Shown: one piece after another, positions 20,885 to 29,761 of the stretch
Numbering within the stretch: position 1 is the stretch's first letter
How the letters are laid out: each line of letters starts with the position of its first letter
IMG/VR virus record: IMGVR_UViG_3300031963_000667
Span: 1-30,085 of that record
Length of the DNA stretch: 30,085 bases
DNA from: a virus
Strand: one strand, 5' to 3'
Notes under the pieces: generated by a model
Database searches by the model: none
Told to the model about the DNA's origin: nothing
Seen by the model: the letters and a program-made list of their open reading frames with translations, nothing else
Position numbers and translations under genes: made by a program

Positions 20885-23847
20885 AGAGTTTTACCATGTA
20901 AGAAACTGAAACGCCGTCCATCCGGCAGTTGAATAACCAATTTATCTCCGTGTTGTGTACGGGTTTTAGATACAATACGTGCTCCATTCTGCAGGAACAC
21001 TTTAGAACCTTTAGCTGTACCATAGTCAATACCGTGAGAACCACGGGCTACATGACCAGCAAAGGTATCAGTAACAGGAATACGACTCAAAGGAACACGT
21101 CCAAATTGAGGATCATCAACAACGACAAAGTTGTCAAGAGCTTTAGATGAGAACTCCCTAGCAAACTCATTCTGTGGTGTGTTAGGGTTATCTTGTTGTT
21201 TAACATCTAGGTGGGGACCAGTAGAAGTAGGTCCAATGTTATCTGTAATGTAAGCAAGGGTAGGACGCATAAATGCTTGGTTACGTGCAGGAGGTGCAGT
21301 AGTATATGGTTGATCAACATTAACACCCATCTGTTGCATGATCTTTACTGTCTTAGAGATGTAATTAGGATCAGTAGCATATCCTGCATTGCGAATAGCT
21401 GTAACCGCTTCCCTTGGTGTCCTAGCTTTAGCGATACCAGGAGCATACCGTGGATCGGTCATTAGGTACACAAAATCTTTAGCAGATTCCAAGACTGAAG
21501 GGTAGTCCTTAAATTGACCAGTTCTACGATCTGTGATATTAAAGACATTGTTTTTTCCACTATGACTTGCACCACGTCCACTTTCAAGTGCCCACATAGC
21601 TGCCATCACCTGAGGGAACTTAAATCCTGAGGCAGTACCAAGGGCAACAACATCAGCATAACCATTGTTGCCAGTACGAATAGTAGCAGGTGCATTACCA
21701 CTACCAATGATTGTAGTGTTAAGACGATCCTGAGTAGTAGGTTGAGCGAAGATAGCACGCAGTACTGGGTCATTAACTTGACTCAGTTGATCCCTAAAGC
21801 CAGGTTTGATTTGTTGGGTAAGACCTGCTGCCTTAAGCTGTGCATTAAGGATTTGAGTAGGACTCATACCAGGTACTGCCCTAGACAAATCAGTGTAGAT
21901 CTGTGGGATAGAGATGGGCTTACCGCTAGCAATGCGATTATCAATATCCTTGAGCAGTGCAGGGCTAGCCAGTACTTCAGTGTTAATTACATTGCTGTTG
22001 GCACGTACCTTCTTAACAACTTCAGAGGTTGTGATGACATTGATAGCAGCAGGAGCACCAGGATGCTTACCAGGTGTAAAGGCAGCGTAGAAGGCTTGTG
22101 TCTGACCTGTCTTTGCTTGAGAGGAAGCAATAACGGCAAAGGCGCCCTTCTTTGTTTCAATAGCTGTGAGGACATCTAGGCGTGCTTTATTAGCAGCAAC
22201 GCTAGGTTCCATCGTCTTGGCGTACTGTTTGAACTTCTGGTTATAGAGCTTGAGTGCATAGTCAGAAGCACCACGCAGGCTATAGTGAGCAGCACGGTTA
22301 GTACTATCGCCAATCAGGTTCTGCTTAAGTGCATCAGTAAGTTCACCTTTGATGGTCTCTTGTTTGATACCAGAGTCAGAACGTTGTTGATCTAGTTGCT
22401 GTGCTCGTGTACGCCATGTCTCACGTACTTCAATAGGTACACCAGGTTGATCAACATCATCAGCAGTGAGAGTACCTTGCTCGTACTGTTCACGGAACTG
22501 CTTAGCCCAGAAGTCAGCATTTTGCTGCTCAGTGGTGAAGGCAAGGTGAGCTTGGAGGCGATCGGTGGCAATACCGTTAGCCTTTGCTTCTTTGATGATA
22601 GAAGTAAGGTCCTCTTCACTAGGGTTATTGTTCTTCACCCAATCAAGTAACTGGTCCTCCTTACGCTTGTTCTCACGACGCTCTTGTGCTTCAATGAGTT
22701 GGAACTCAGACTCCTGATCTTTCTGTCTAGCATTCCTCAGGTCGTCGACATCACGAGGGAAGCGATCATACCAACTACCTTGGTCAGTCTGTGCTTCTTT
22801 GAGCATACGCTCGACATCAGCATCTGAGTAACGAGTAGTATCAGCTAGTTCCTTGAAGATGCTAGCTTTAGCATCAGCATTACCGACTGGTGTTACACCA
22901 TCCTCTCTATAGCTACGTGATGTGGTCCTAAATGCCTCAGTAAGGCTTTCCCCAGTCTTGGTGCGGGACATACCACTGAAGGCATCATCACGCATCATGG
23001 AGGACTTATTAACGACATCAGACTTCCTAGCAGCTGCGATAAAGGAGTTATAAGATCCCCTCATCTTCATCAAACTTTCTACCATGAAGTCAGCCTTCAC
23101 TTCAAAGAGGCCGTTCATTTGTAGAAACTCTGTAAGAAGTGTAGGGAAAGATGCTTCACGCTCTTCAGCTGTAACCAAGTTACGTTTATCTAACTCACTT
23201 TGCGCCCATCCAGGGAACTCAGCAGCTGCAAGCATGGAAAGCCCTTCGAGCTTCCACATGTCCCGTTTCTTGTTACCCGTAAGTAAATTGGTAACAATAT
23301 ATGGATCCAGTCCCCTAGCTTGTACTCCTTCGGCGATCTTATCGTTAGCTTCACCAGCTTGGGATAACAAAGCTTTAGCATTGTCCTGCATCTGTTGCCG
23401 GTGCATTGGCAACCCATTAGTCGCAACCTCTACAAGCGTAGCCGCCCTATCACGTTTATCCTTTTCCTTTTGATACTCAGTTAAACCATCAGCAATAGTG
23501 GAACTGAATTTAGCCAGACTTTCAAACGTAGCAGCTACGTTCTTACCACGCTGTAGCTCACTTTGTATCAGTGTTTGAGCATTCTTACTAACAGCTTCCT
23601 GACGGGTCTCAGAAAGCTTCTTTTCCCATGCGTAGTTCTGATCACGATCTCGTGCTTCGATGCTGAGCTTACGTTCAAGTCCAGCACCATACTCGTCTCT
23701 TACCTGTTTAATTTCCCTACGGTTATCCTCCATACCACGTATGATACGGTTGTCGCGTTCTTGCATACGAGCAAGACCATCCGTAGGTGCTTTAATAGGA
23801 TCGAAACCTATACTCCGGGCGTACCCTCTGTAACTTACTTGATCCAT
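20881..23847 (-). CDS. Internal virion protein (T7 gp15-like) with glucosaminidase and permuted M23 domains
   Basis: 988 residues. The first 700 residues are helical and charged (EDNRREIKQVRDEYGAGLERK, RREDQ-rich stretches) like a core or tube-forming gp15. About residues 735-855 form a glucosaminidase domain: GFKFPQVMAAMWALESGRG with likely catalytic Glu near 750, ending GYATDPNYISKTVKIMQ. The C-terminal 120 residues carry M23/LytM-type motifs in unusual order: STGPHLDVK (about 877) comes before RGSHGIDYGTAKGSKV (about 937) and the final GDKLVIQLPDGRRFSFLHG. In normal M23 enzymes the HGxD and YxHL parts precede GPHLH. The protein therefore looks able to open peptidoglycan locally at infection. 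It lies between the gp14-like and gp16-like genes. Confidence 0.88.
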   Translation of the reverse strand: MDQVSYRGYARSIGFDPIKAPTDGLARMQERDNRIIRGMEDNRREIKQVRDEYGAGLERKLSIEARDRDQNYAWEKKLSETRQEAVSKNAQTLIQSELQRGKNVAATFESLAKFSSTIADGLTEYQKEKDKRDRAATLVEVATNGLPMHRQQMQDNAKALLSQAGEANDKIAEGVQARGLDPYIVTNLLTGNKKRDMWKLEGLSMLAAAEFPGWAQSELDKRNLVTAEEREASFPTLLTEFLQMNGLFEVKADFMVESLMKMRGSYNSFIAAARKSDVVNKSSMMRDDAFSGMSRTKTGESLTEAFRTTSRSYREDGVTPVGNADAKASIFKELADTTRYSDADVERMLKEAQTDQGSWYDRFPRDVDDLRNARQKDQESEFQLIEAQERRENKRKEDQLLDWVKNNNPSEEDLTSIIKEAKANGIATDRLQAHLAFTTEQQNADFWAKQFREQYEQGTLTADDVDQPGVPIEVRETWRTRAQQLDQQRSDSGIKQETIKGELTDALKQNLIGDSTNRAAHYSLRGASDYALKLYNQKFKQYAKTMEPSVAANKARLDVLTAIETKKGAFAVIASSQAKTGQTQAFYAAFTPGKHPGAPAAINVITTSEVVKKVRANSNVINTEVLASPALLKDIDNRIASGKPISIPQIYTDLSRAVPGMSPTQILNAQLKAAGLTQQIKPGFRDQLSQVNDPVLRAIFAQPTTQDRLNTTIIGSGNAPATIRTGNNGYADVVALGTASGFKFPQVMAAMWALESGRGASHSGKNNVFNITDRRTGQFKDYPSVLESAKDFVYLMTDPRYAPGIAKARTPREAVTAIRNAGYATDPNYISKTVKIMQQMGVNVDQPYTTAPPARNQAFMRPTLAYITDNIGPTSTGPHLDVKQQDNPNTPQNEFAREFSSKALDNFVVVDDPQFGRVPLSRIPVTDTFAGHVARGSHGIDYGTAKGSKVFLQNGARIVSKTRTQHGDKLVIQLPDGRRFSFLHGKTL

Positions 23848-23863
23848 TTACACAAATGTAATG

Positions 23864-24721
23864 TTAACCTTTTAGACCTAATGCTTTAACGATTGAGCTA
23901 CTGTTATTACCGAGGAAACTAGCACCTGCTCCCATCCATGAACCAGCAGAAGATACCATAGCACCTTTAATTGGCATTGGACCAAGATCAAATTCTTTAG
24001 GCCTACGTGGCTTGAGGAATTCAGCACGTGGTGTAGTAAGTGGCTTAGGCGGTTGCGGAAGACGATCAGGACGTAGCATACGGTTAGCTTCTGCTGCAAG
24101 ATCAGCACCAAACTTGTCGTTAGCAATCTTACGTAGAGCAGATGCTGTATCTGCCTTAGCACTCAACAGTGACTCAGCAAGAATTGCCTGGTTACGACCA
24201 AGAGCAGCAAACTCAGCCTGTTCTAACTTTTCAGCACTCCTACCTTGTTGACCCTTAACAGCAAGAGCACCTTCACCTTGCAGAGCTTTAATAACAATAT
24301 CTTGATTCTGGAAGGCCATCTCTTTCATGGCGTCCTCAAGTTTACGGTACTCAGCTTCCTTAGCGGCAGCTTCTGCCATTTGGTTGAAGGTAAGTTGTTG
24401 ACCGTAGATCTTTTCAGACTTAGCATATTGCTTCATCTGAGAGGCATACTCAAAGTCTTGAATCTTTAAGTTGTATAGCCAGTCTTGTAGGTTGGTAGCA
24501 TCCTTAAATGCACCAAGGGTTTCTTCGTTCTTTTGATTGAGGCGCCACTGCTTAGTACTGTGACGCCAATCAGCCATGAGGCTACGTTTCCTGTAACGCC
24601 TAGCTTGTAATTCTTGTTTATACGTAGCATCAATAGCAGCATTCTGAGCATCAGCCTCAGCTTGCCCACCTAGACCGCTAAGTAAGGCACTGGCACCTTG
24701 AATAGCTAATTGCCATGCCAT
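23864..24721 (-). CDS. Internal virion protein (T7 gp14-like)
   Basis: 285 residues from ATG 24721 (MAWQLAIQGASALLSGLGGQ), chosen because GGAGG lies nine bases upstream inside the end of the tail tube B gene; an upstream extension to 24766 has no such site. It has a short Ala/Gly-rich, possibly membrane-active N-terminus, a long helical and basic middle (ATYKQELQARRYRKRSLMAD and the following heptads), a Pro-rich linker (RPDRLPQPPKPLTTPR) and a Gly/Ser-rich end (AGSWMGAGASFLGN). In T7, gp14 is ejected first and forms a pore in the outer membrane. Position between tail tube B and the gp15-like gene fits; sequence similarity is only general. Confidence 0.8.
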   Translation of the reverse strand: MAWQLAIQGASALLSGLGGQAEADAQNAAIDATYKQELQARRYRKRSLMADWRHSTKQWRLNQKNEETLGAFKDATNLQDWLYNLKIQDFEYASQMKQYAKSEKIYGQQLTFNQMAEAAAKEAEYRKLEDAMKEMAFQNQDIVIKALQGEGALAVKGQQGRSAEKLEQAEFAALGRNQAILAESLLSAKADTASALRKIANDKFGADLAAEANRMLRPDRLPQPPKPLTTPRAEFLKPRRPKEFDLGPMPIKGAMVSSAGSWMGAGASFLGNNSSSIVKALGLKG

Positions 24722-24723
24722 GC

Positions 24724-27417
24724 TCAGGTCCTCCGATAGAAGCCAGGTGCATATTGTCCCTCCCACTGCATAGACACAAGACTAACAGGGAACGGAGTAT
24801 TTGAAGTAACTTTCATTGTATAGTTGTCTGGCCTTTGATAGATTGGAACTTTGTAAATAAAGACATCACGGAATGGAGATGTATCAGCAGTGTAAAGATC
24901 AGCAATCTTAGCACCATTAACATTATACCATTCAGATCTAGTGCGGTCCTTTAGGTTGAAGTAGATATCACCACCAAGACCTGTATAGAATGCCATACGA
25001 GATGTGGTGGTAACAGCAGTAAAGTCAACACCTGGTTGACCCATATTATAATAGTACCTAGGTAGGATTAGCTCCATGCTGTACTCATATCCAACATAGA
25101 TGTAACTACCACTAGCATCACCAGGGATACTAAAGTATGTACCACCACCATCAGTTAGGAGAGTAGCAACATTGGTATAACCAGATTCTGTACCAGCAGG
25201 TGGTACTTTCTTTAAGCCAACCACGTACCTGATTGTCTTAGTGGTATCGAAGTAGGTGGGTAGATATACTTTAGTTGTATCGTTAACTTGGTTATATGTT
25301 GGTGCAGTAGGTGGTACTGGTGATACCATCGCTACATCAGTTACTTCACACCATGAATCAAGATACGGGTCAACTGCATTACCAAAGATGTTAATGAGTC
25401 CACCTGTGCTAGGTGCAAGGACAAGTTTATGTTGAGTCAGTGTGTAGCCCTCTGTGCCACTAGTTAGTACATAGAGGATATCGTTTTGGATAGCTGTATG
25501 GATCACATTGGAGGGAAGTAACCACTTCACCCAAGCAGCCATAGGACGCTCTTCACCCTGCTCGTAGTACCTATGGATATACAAGTACTTAGACGTACGG
25601 CCAGAGGCTACCCACAGGCCATTCTGAGCGCTACCAGTGGTATCTGTAATACCGTTAGGCATCCACTCAGGAACGATCTTAGTGGTTTCAGTTACGCTAG
25701 GCGTCTCACGTTGTCCCCTAGTGAAGATCTCAAATGCTCTAGACCAACTCTGGTTCCTACTTACATACAAGACAGTAGAACCAAGGTCAATCGGTTTGAT
25801 GTAACGATCGCATTCATAGTTAGCGATGGTACTGATAGAGCAGTTAGCAGGAGTCCAAGCACCATTCTCAGCTTCCATAAGGAACTGTTGGTTATCACTG
25901 AACAGCAGTAGACCTTGAGTGATAGGGACAACTGAACGGACAGTAGCCGGTTTAATACTAGCACAGCTAAGATCAATGGGATCAGCTGCAGTAACTGTAG
26001 TAGCAGATTTGTGGTAGAAGTTATAGTAATCTCCAGCTTGCGACATAGAGACGTTATCTTCAGTTAGGAATCCAAGCCTATTGTTAAATAGGAAGATATC
26101 CTGGATGGTGTTATCTACAAAGGATGGATGGCTGTTTGATTCATTATCTCCAACCAACCGTGGTTCCCATTGAAGTACAAACTTTGTAGGATCAACTGGG
26201 CTGGTTACAGCTGACCCATCTGAGTAGGTTGTAGAGTCCAGGAAGGTGGCTCTAAAGGTCAATGGACTAACACTAGTGCGAATCAATGCAACAGGCATTG
26301 TAGCCTCATTTAGGCCAGTGCTTACACTAGGAGAGACTGTTTCCTCCCAGTATCCAGCAGAAGCTGCAGTAAATATATCAACATTACCACTAGCTGTTTG
26401 ACTAGCTGCAGTGTAGGTGAATGCAGTGGTACTTGTTACAGTAACTTTGTAGTTACCACTTACGCCAGTACCACTTGTGACAACAACATTAACTAAATTA
26501 TTAGTTGAAAGACCATGTGGTGTTGGTGTAGTTACTGTTACTGTAGTACCAGTTTGACTATAAGTACTTGCAATACCATTTGGTTGGACGTACTTCAGAT
26601 AGAAGTCATCTTTATCTGCTGATGTATTATTAATTTTTACGATTTGACCAGCAAAGGCTTGCTCAGGTAACCTAGAAAATGTATCAATTGAATCTTGAAA
26701 TACACGAAGATCCTTACCAGTTACACCTGCATAACCAGATACATTAGTATCAGTAGTGAAGGTAAGGTATAACGTATTGTCGATAACAGTTTTGGTATCA
26801 AAATTACCAGTGATAGCAGTGAAGATACCAGAAGTAATATCAGTAATTCTTAAGTTACCACCACCAGCTGCCGGTGATGTGTAGTCATAATTAGTACCGT
26901 TGATGGTAACCCTGTACAGTGTACTATGTTCAATACCAGTAATGATAATAGTAGCTTGTCTCTTTGTGTTATACGTAGGAGCAGCTTTAGCAGTTACCGT
27001 CTTCTCACTGTTAATGATATAGGTGAAGTCGTTAATAGTAAGAGTTTTGATGCTACGATAATCAGTAGCTGTGAGATAACTTTCAATAGATGCTTGCTTA
27101 TCAGCAGGGTACGTAACAGTACCAGCTAAGCCAGTCAGTAGGTTCCATACTTTAACGACACCAGCAGAGGTGACATTAGCAATGTACTTCTCTTGGTTAT
27201 CCCTAAACATACTGAACCATGCTGTTTGGTCAGCAGTGTTAGCTGTTAGACTTGCTAGCCTACCAATAAACTTACCACCAGGACGCTTAAGCATACCAAG
27301 AGTAATATCAGGGTAGCAGTTCACAGCATCTTTAACTTGACCCAACAGCATCTTCTCATCAGCTTGTTGGGAAACACCACCAATGAAGTTAGGTATACGT
27401 TGAGAGATTGCTGTCAT
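24724..27417 (-). CDS. Tail tube protein B / nozzle (T7 gp12-like)
   Basis: 897 residues. The N-terminus ISQRIPNFIGGVSQQADE with NCYPDITLGMLKRPGGKFIG matches T7 gp12 (ISQSIKNLKGGISQQPD ... LQKRPP). The middle contains FVDNTIQDIFLFNNRLGFLT followed by SMSQAGDYYNF, also as in gp12, and the C-terminus SLVSMQWEGQYAPGFYRR fits the family. It forms the nozzle of the short tail. It is about 100 residues longer than T7 gp12. An insertion at roughly residues 283-352 (TGTTVTVTTPTPHGLSTNNL ... AFTYTAASQTASG) is a Thr/Val-rich beta domain of the kind repeated in cyanophage tail proteins. The start overlaps the tail tube A stop (ATGA). Confidence 0.94.
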   Translation of the reverse strand: MTAISQRIPNFIGGVSQQADEKMLLGQVKDAVNCYPDITLGMLKRPGGKFIGRLASLTANTADQTAWFSMFRDNQEKYIANVTSAGVVKVWNLLTGLAGTVTYPADKQASIESYLTATDYRSIKTLTINDFTYIINSEKTVTAKAAPTYNTKRQATIIITGIEHSTLYRVTINGTNYDYTSPAAGGGNLRITDITSGIFTAITGNFDTKTVIDNTLYLTFTTDTNVSGYAGVTGKDLRVFQDSIDTFSRLPEQAFAGQIVKINNTSADKDDFYLKYVQPNGIASTYSQTGTTVTVTTPTPHGLSTNNLVNVVVTSGTGVSGNYKVTVTSTTAFTYTAASQTASGNVDIFTAASAGYWEETVSPSVSTGLNEATMPVALIRTSVSPLTFRATFLDSTTYSDGSAVTSPVDPTKFVLQWEPRLVGDNESNSHPSFVDNTIQDIFLFNNRLGFLTEDNVSMSQAGDYYNFYHKSATTVTAADPIDLSCASIKPATVRSVVPITQGLLLFSDNQQFLMEAENGAWTPANCSISTIANYECDRYIKPIDLGSTVLYVSRNQSWSRAFEIFTRGQRETPSVTETTKIVPEWMPNGITDTTGSAQNGLWVASGRTSKYLYIHRYYEQGEERPMAAWVKWLLPSNVIHTAIQNDILYVLTSGTEGYTLTQHKLVLAPSTGGLINIFGNAVDPYLDSWCEVTDVAMVSPVPPTAPTYNQVNDTTKVYLPTYFDTTKTIRYVVGLKKVPPAGTESGYTNVATLLTDGGGTYFSIPGDASGSYIYVGYEYSMELILPRYYYNMGQPGVDFTAVTTTSRMAFYTGLGGDIYFNLKDRTRSEWYNVNGAKIADLYTADTSPFRDVFIYKVPIYQRPDNYTMKVTSNTPFPVSLVSMQWEGQYAPGFYRRT

Positions 27418-28073
27418 CGTGCAAGAGCCTTGAATGGTTTATAGCTGTTGTAGAACCCATCACCTTGTTTGAAACCAAACATAGTGTAGTCACCTTCATT
27501 GCATTCATACTCAAGACAGTTAGCCCTACGCCACGTCTCAAATGAAGCAAGAGCTTGGGTAAGGTTCACATCACCAACAAGGCGAATAGCACAACGTGTA
27601 GCAGCACGTGATGTAATGTAGTCTTTGAATACTTGAGGAAGGTCAGCAAAGTCATAATACCAGACCACATCTACTTCGTAGGTCTTGGTTGTATCCCATA
27701 CATCAGTATGGCCGATCCTATCATACAGTCTACCATTCCTAATAACAGCATCGTAGTTGCTATTAGCTAAGGTATCACTGAGATCAATTTGTAGCATACT
27801 ACCAGTCATCTCCAGATAACCACTAGTATTAGGAGTAAGTGGATATTCAACCTCTCGGTTAAATGACCACCCCTCTGCCTGTACCTCCCGAGAGACTTGT
27901 TGTAGAGTCTCATAAGTAATTGCAACTTCCGGGTTGATTACAGCTTCGACAGTAGTACCATCTTCATACGTGATGGTCTGTGCCTCGATGGTGGTAACAG
28001 GCGCCTGACCAATAGACGCCAGAATTTCATTAACAGCTTGTAGCTCAGCCTGAGCGTTATTGGTTATCGGCAT
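27414..28073 (-). CDS. Tail tube protein A / head-tail adaptor (T7 gp11-like)
   Basis: 219 residues. The N-terminal AVNEILASIGQAPVTTIEAQ, EVQAEGWSFNREVEYPLTPN and DTWDTTKTYEVDVVWYYDF-like central segment, then FKDYITSRAATRCAIRLVGD, match the T7 gp11 family (NxmLxaIGxxPV ... GWxFNxE ... YixxRAarxf). It forms the ring between portal and nozzle. Length is slightly above T7 gp11 (196). It is the first gene after the UUCG terminator, so it is transcribed at reduced level relative to the capsid gene, as in T7. Confidence 0.94.
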   Translation of the reverse strand: MPITNNAQAELQAVNEILASIGQAPVTTIEAQTITYEDGTTVEAVINPEVAITYETLQQVSREVQAEGWSFNREVEYPLTPNTSGYLEMTGSMLQIDLSDTLANSNYDAVIRNGRLYDRIGHTDVWDTTKTYEVDVVWYYDFADLPQVFKDYITSRAATRCAIRLVGDVNLTQALASFETWRRANCLEYECNEGDYTMFGFKQGDGFYNSYKPFKALAR

Positions 28074-28096
28074 AACAATGATGTTATAAAAGAATT

Positions 28097-28125
28097 AAAA
28101 AAAAGGGATCCCGAAGGACCCCCTT
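28097..28125 (-). terminator. Intrinsic terminator with UUCG loop after the capsid group
   Basis: On the minus strand a 10-bp stem with two G-U pairs, closed by C(UUCG)G, followed by a run of T broken only by the stem base (28104-28097). It lies 16 bases after the 56-aa gene and before tail tube A. It is the positional equivalent of T7 T-phi after gene 10. Confidence 0.92.
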
Positions 28126-28140
28126 AGAATTAAAGTTTAA

Positions 28141-28311
28141 TCAGACGTTGGTGATGTTGCACTCAACGGTGGGATAGGCAAGACGTAGGTTCTTGGTCAC
28201 CGATTTAACTGCAGAGTCAGGTACTGCAGAACCATAACCAGAACGGGTTTTAGAGACAGAAATACGTTCTGCATCAGTAGTGCAGACACCTTGGGCATTG
28301 GATGCCGCCAT
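28141..28311 (-). CDS. 56-aa hypothetical protein in the capsid group
   Basis: Frame MAASNAQGVCTTDAERISVS... ending YPTVECNITNV. It is a small polar protein with no membrane segment and no recognised family. It starts 12 bases after the 109-aa gene, with an AGGT element before the ATG, and is the last gene before the UUCG terminator, so it is transcribed with the highly expressed capsid gene. A minor virion component is a reasonable guess from context only. Confidence 0.7.
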   Translation of the reverse strand: MAASNAQGVCTTDAERISVSKTRSGYGSAVPDSAVKSVTKNLRLAYPTVECNITNV

Positions 28312-28322
28312 AATGTTTTACC

Positions 28323-28652
28323 TCAGTTGGTATAAGAAACAGTAGCAACCACGAAGGTTGCAGGAGTGGTACCAGCAATGCTGAGTACATCTCCAATTCG
28401 ATAACCATCACCACCATTAGTAACGGTTTGACTAGTTACTGCACCACCAGTCACAGTGGTGGTAAGGGTGCAGCCAGCTCCGTTGATGTTATCATCAGTG
28501 GTAGTCTTGAGACCGGCAGTTTGATTAGTACCACCAGAAGTACGAGTTACACTAACAACAGTACCACCCTCGCGACCGGGTTCAATCGGAGGACGAGGGT
28601 AGAACGTTGCACTAGTGGTAACCCCAACGCCATCATTAGCTTGAGCAGCCAT
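28323..28652 (-). CDS. 109-aa beta-rich protein, candidate capsid decoration protein
   Basis: Thr/Val/Gly-rich (LTTTVTGGAVTSQTVTNGGD) with a C-terminal GDGYRIGDVLSIAGTTPATF. That NGGxGYxxGD pattern is common in beta-structured tail and capsid decorations of cyanophages, from memory. It directly follows the major capsid gene with AGAGG nine bases before the ATG, so it should be made in large amounts. Some cyanopodoviruses carry extra knob-like capsid proteins; this is a fitting candidate. No signal or membrane segment is present. Confidence 0.7.
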   Translation of the reverse strand: MAAQANDGVGVTTSATFYPRPPIEPGREGGTVVSVTRTSGGTNQTAGLKTTTDDNINGAGCTLTTTVTGGAVTSQTVTNGGDGYRIGDVLSIAGTTPATFVVATVSYTN

Positions 28653-28671
28653 TGGTAATTACCTCTAGCTA

Positions 28672-29712
28672 TCAGGAGCGTGCCGACTGCAGTTCGATAG
28701 CAGCAGCAGGGTTCAGAGTACCGACACCCATAGCCAGACGACCAACAATCAGGTCACCTTGGTACATCACAGAGACATCACCAGAGGTGGTCTGCACAGA
28801 AGGAGCAATAGCTTCCACAACACCAGCAGCATCCTTGTAGTAAATCAGGCCACAGTGGGTGCTGAAGTTACCGGAGTAGTCGTTGTTCTCACCGTTGACG
28901 GAAGAGATGTTACCAGCCAGGAAGGGCAGGTTATTGGAACGCTTGATGGAGATACCAGCGATCTCATAAAGACCCTCACCGCTGTTCAGGTTACCTTGGT
29001 TGTTGCCATAGTCACGGTTGAGGATGTTGCTATCCACTTGGCTCACCAGTGCGTAGTACTGGCGGGGGCTGAGGACAGCAGTGCGGCCTTGCTTGGGCAG
29101 GTTCTTCTCATCGAGAATAGAAGCAGCCTCGAAGAAGGCATCAACAAGTGCTTGAGCATCATACTCTTTGTTAGCACCAAGTTGGATCACAGAACCGCCG
29201 GGCTCAGGACCAGGAGCGGCAGTGATGGGGTGAGCTTCACGAGCAGACTTAGCGATCTGACGGAAGATCTTCTTGTCATAGGCCTCAGCCAGAGCATAAC
29301 CAATCTTCTTGGCAATCTCAGAACGCAAGCTGTAGTGAGCCAGGGTCTCATCCAGGTCGTACACAAATGCACTAGAGATGAGCAGGTCATCACAAACGAT
29401 GGTCTTCTCGGCCACCGGAGGATCACCACTACCCAGGATCGGAGTACCGGGCTCGTGGTAAGCCGCTTCCATACGGCCAGTGAAGATGAATTGCATAGCC
29501 TTACCGTTACGCAGGGTACGGCTTTGCACAGTGCCCTTAGCGATAGTCGCGCCTTCATAGGCTTTGAACATTTCGCCAGAGAACAGTTTCAGATAAGTTG
29601 CATATTTGGTGTTATAGTTATCACGAACACCACCAGTAAATGCACCGGTTCCAAGGGGAAGACCGGGAGTAGAGTTAAGATTACCTACAGGGGTAGGAGA
29701 AAAGTTAGCCAC
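28672..29712 (-). CDS. Major capsid protein (T7 gp10-like)
   Basis: 346 residues with the HK97 fold of T7 gp10A. Matching segments include YLKLFSGEMFKAYEGATIAK, SRTLRNGKAMQFIFTGRMEAA (T7 SISSGKSAQFPVLGRTQAA), IVCDDLLISSAFVYDLDETLAHYSLRSE (T7 LLTADVLIYDIEDAMNHYDVRSE) and the C-terminal YQGDLIVGRLAMGVGTLNPAAA. The start codon is GTG at 29712: an in-frame stop lies upstream and the next ATG is about residue 48. No clear ribosome-binding site precedes it, but a 7-bp hairpin (29722-29750) lies directly upstream. The T7 frameshift extension giving gp10B is not evident. Codon choice looks more GC-biased than that of neighbours, as expected for the most expressed gene. Confidence 0.96.
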   Translation of the reverse strand: MANFSPTPVGNLNSTPGLPLGTGAFTGGVRDNYNTKYATYLKLFSGEMFKAYEGATIAKGTVQSRTLRNGKAMQFIFTGRMEAAYHEPGTPILGSGDPPVAEKTIVCDDLLISSAFVYDLDETLAHYSLRSEIAKKIGYALAEAYDKKIFRQIAKSAREAHPITAAPGPEPGGSVIQLGANKEYDAQALVDAFFEAASILDEKNLPKQGRTAVLSPRQYYALVSQVDSNILNRDYGNNQGNLNSGEGLYEIAGISIKRSNNLPFLAGNISSVNGENNDYSGNFSTHCGLIYYKDAAGVVEAIAPSVQTTSGDVSVMYQGDLIVGRLAMGVGTLNPAAAIELQSARS

Positions 29713-29721
29713 AATAGTTAA

Positions 29722-29761
29722 AGAGAGAGTTGTTTACGTGTAGTCTCTCTAAGCGCTTAGA
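29722..29761 (-). promoter_or_regulatory. Palindrome and hairpin in the capsid gene leader
   Basis: A perfect 14-base palindrome TCTAAGCGCTTAGA (29748-29761) adjoins a hairpin with a 7-bp AGAGAGA/TCTCTCT stem (29722-29728 with 29744-29750), ending 10 bases before the GTG start of the capsid gene. It could be an mRNA processing or stability element, or part of a phage polymerase promoter. The precise role is unknown. Confidence 0.5.

Noticed and set aside
28672-28700. A programmed frameshift at the end of the capsid gene like T7 gp10B.
   Set aside because: No slippery run is present at the stop and the -1 extension has no recognisable domain.
28759-29721. A 320-aa plus-strand frame.
   Set aside because: It is the antisense shadow of the major capsid gene, whose identity is certain.
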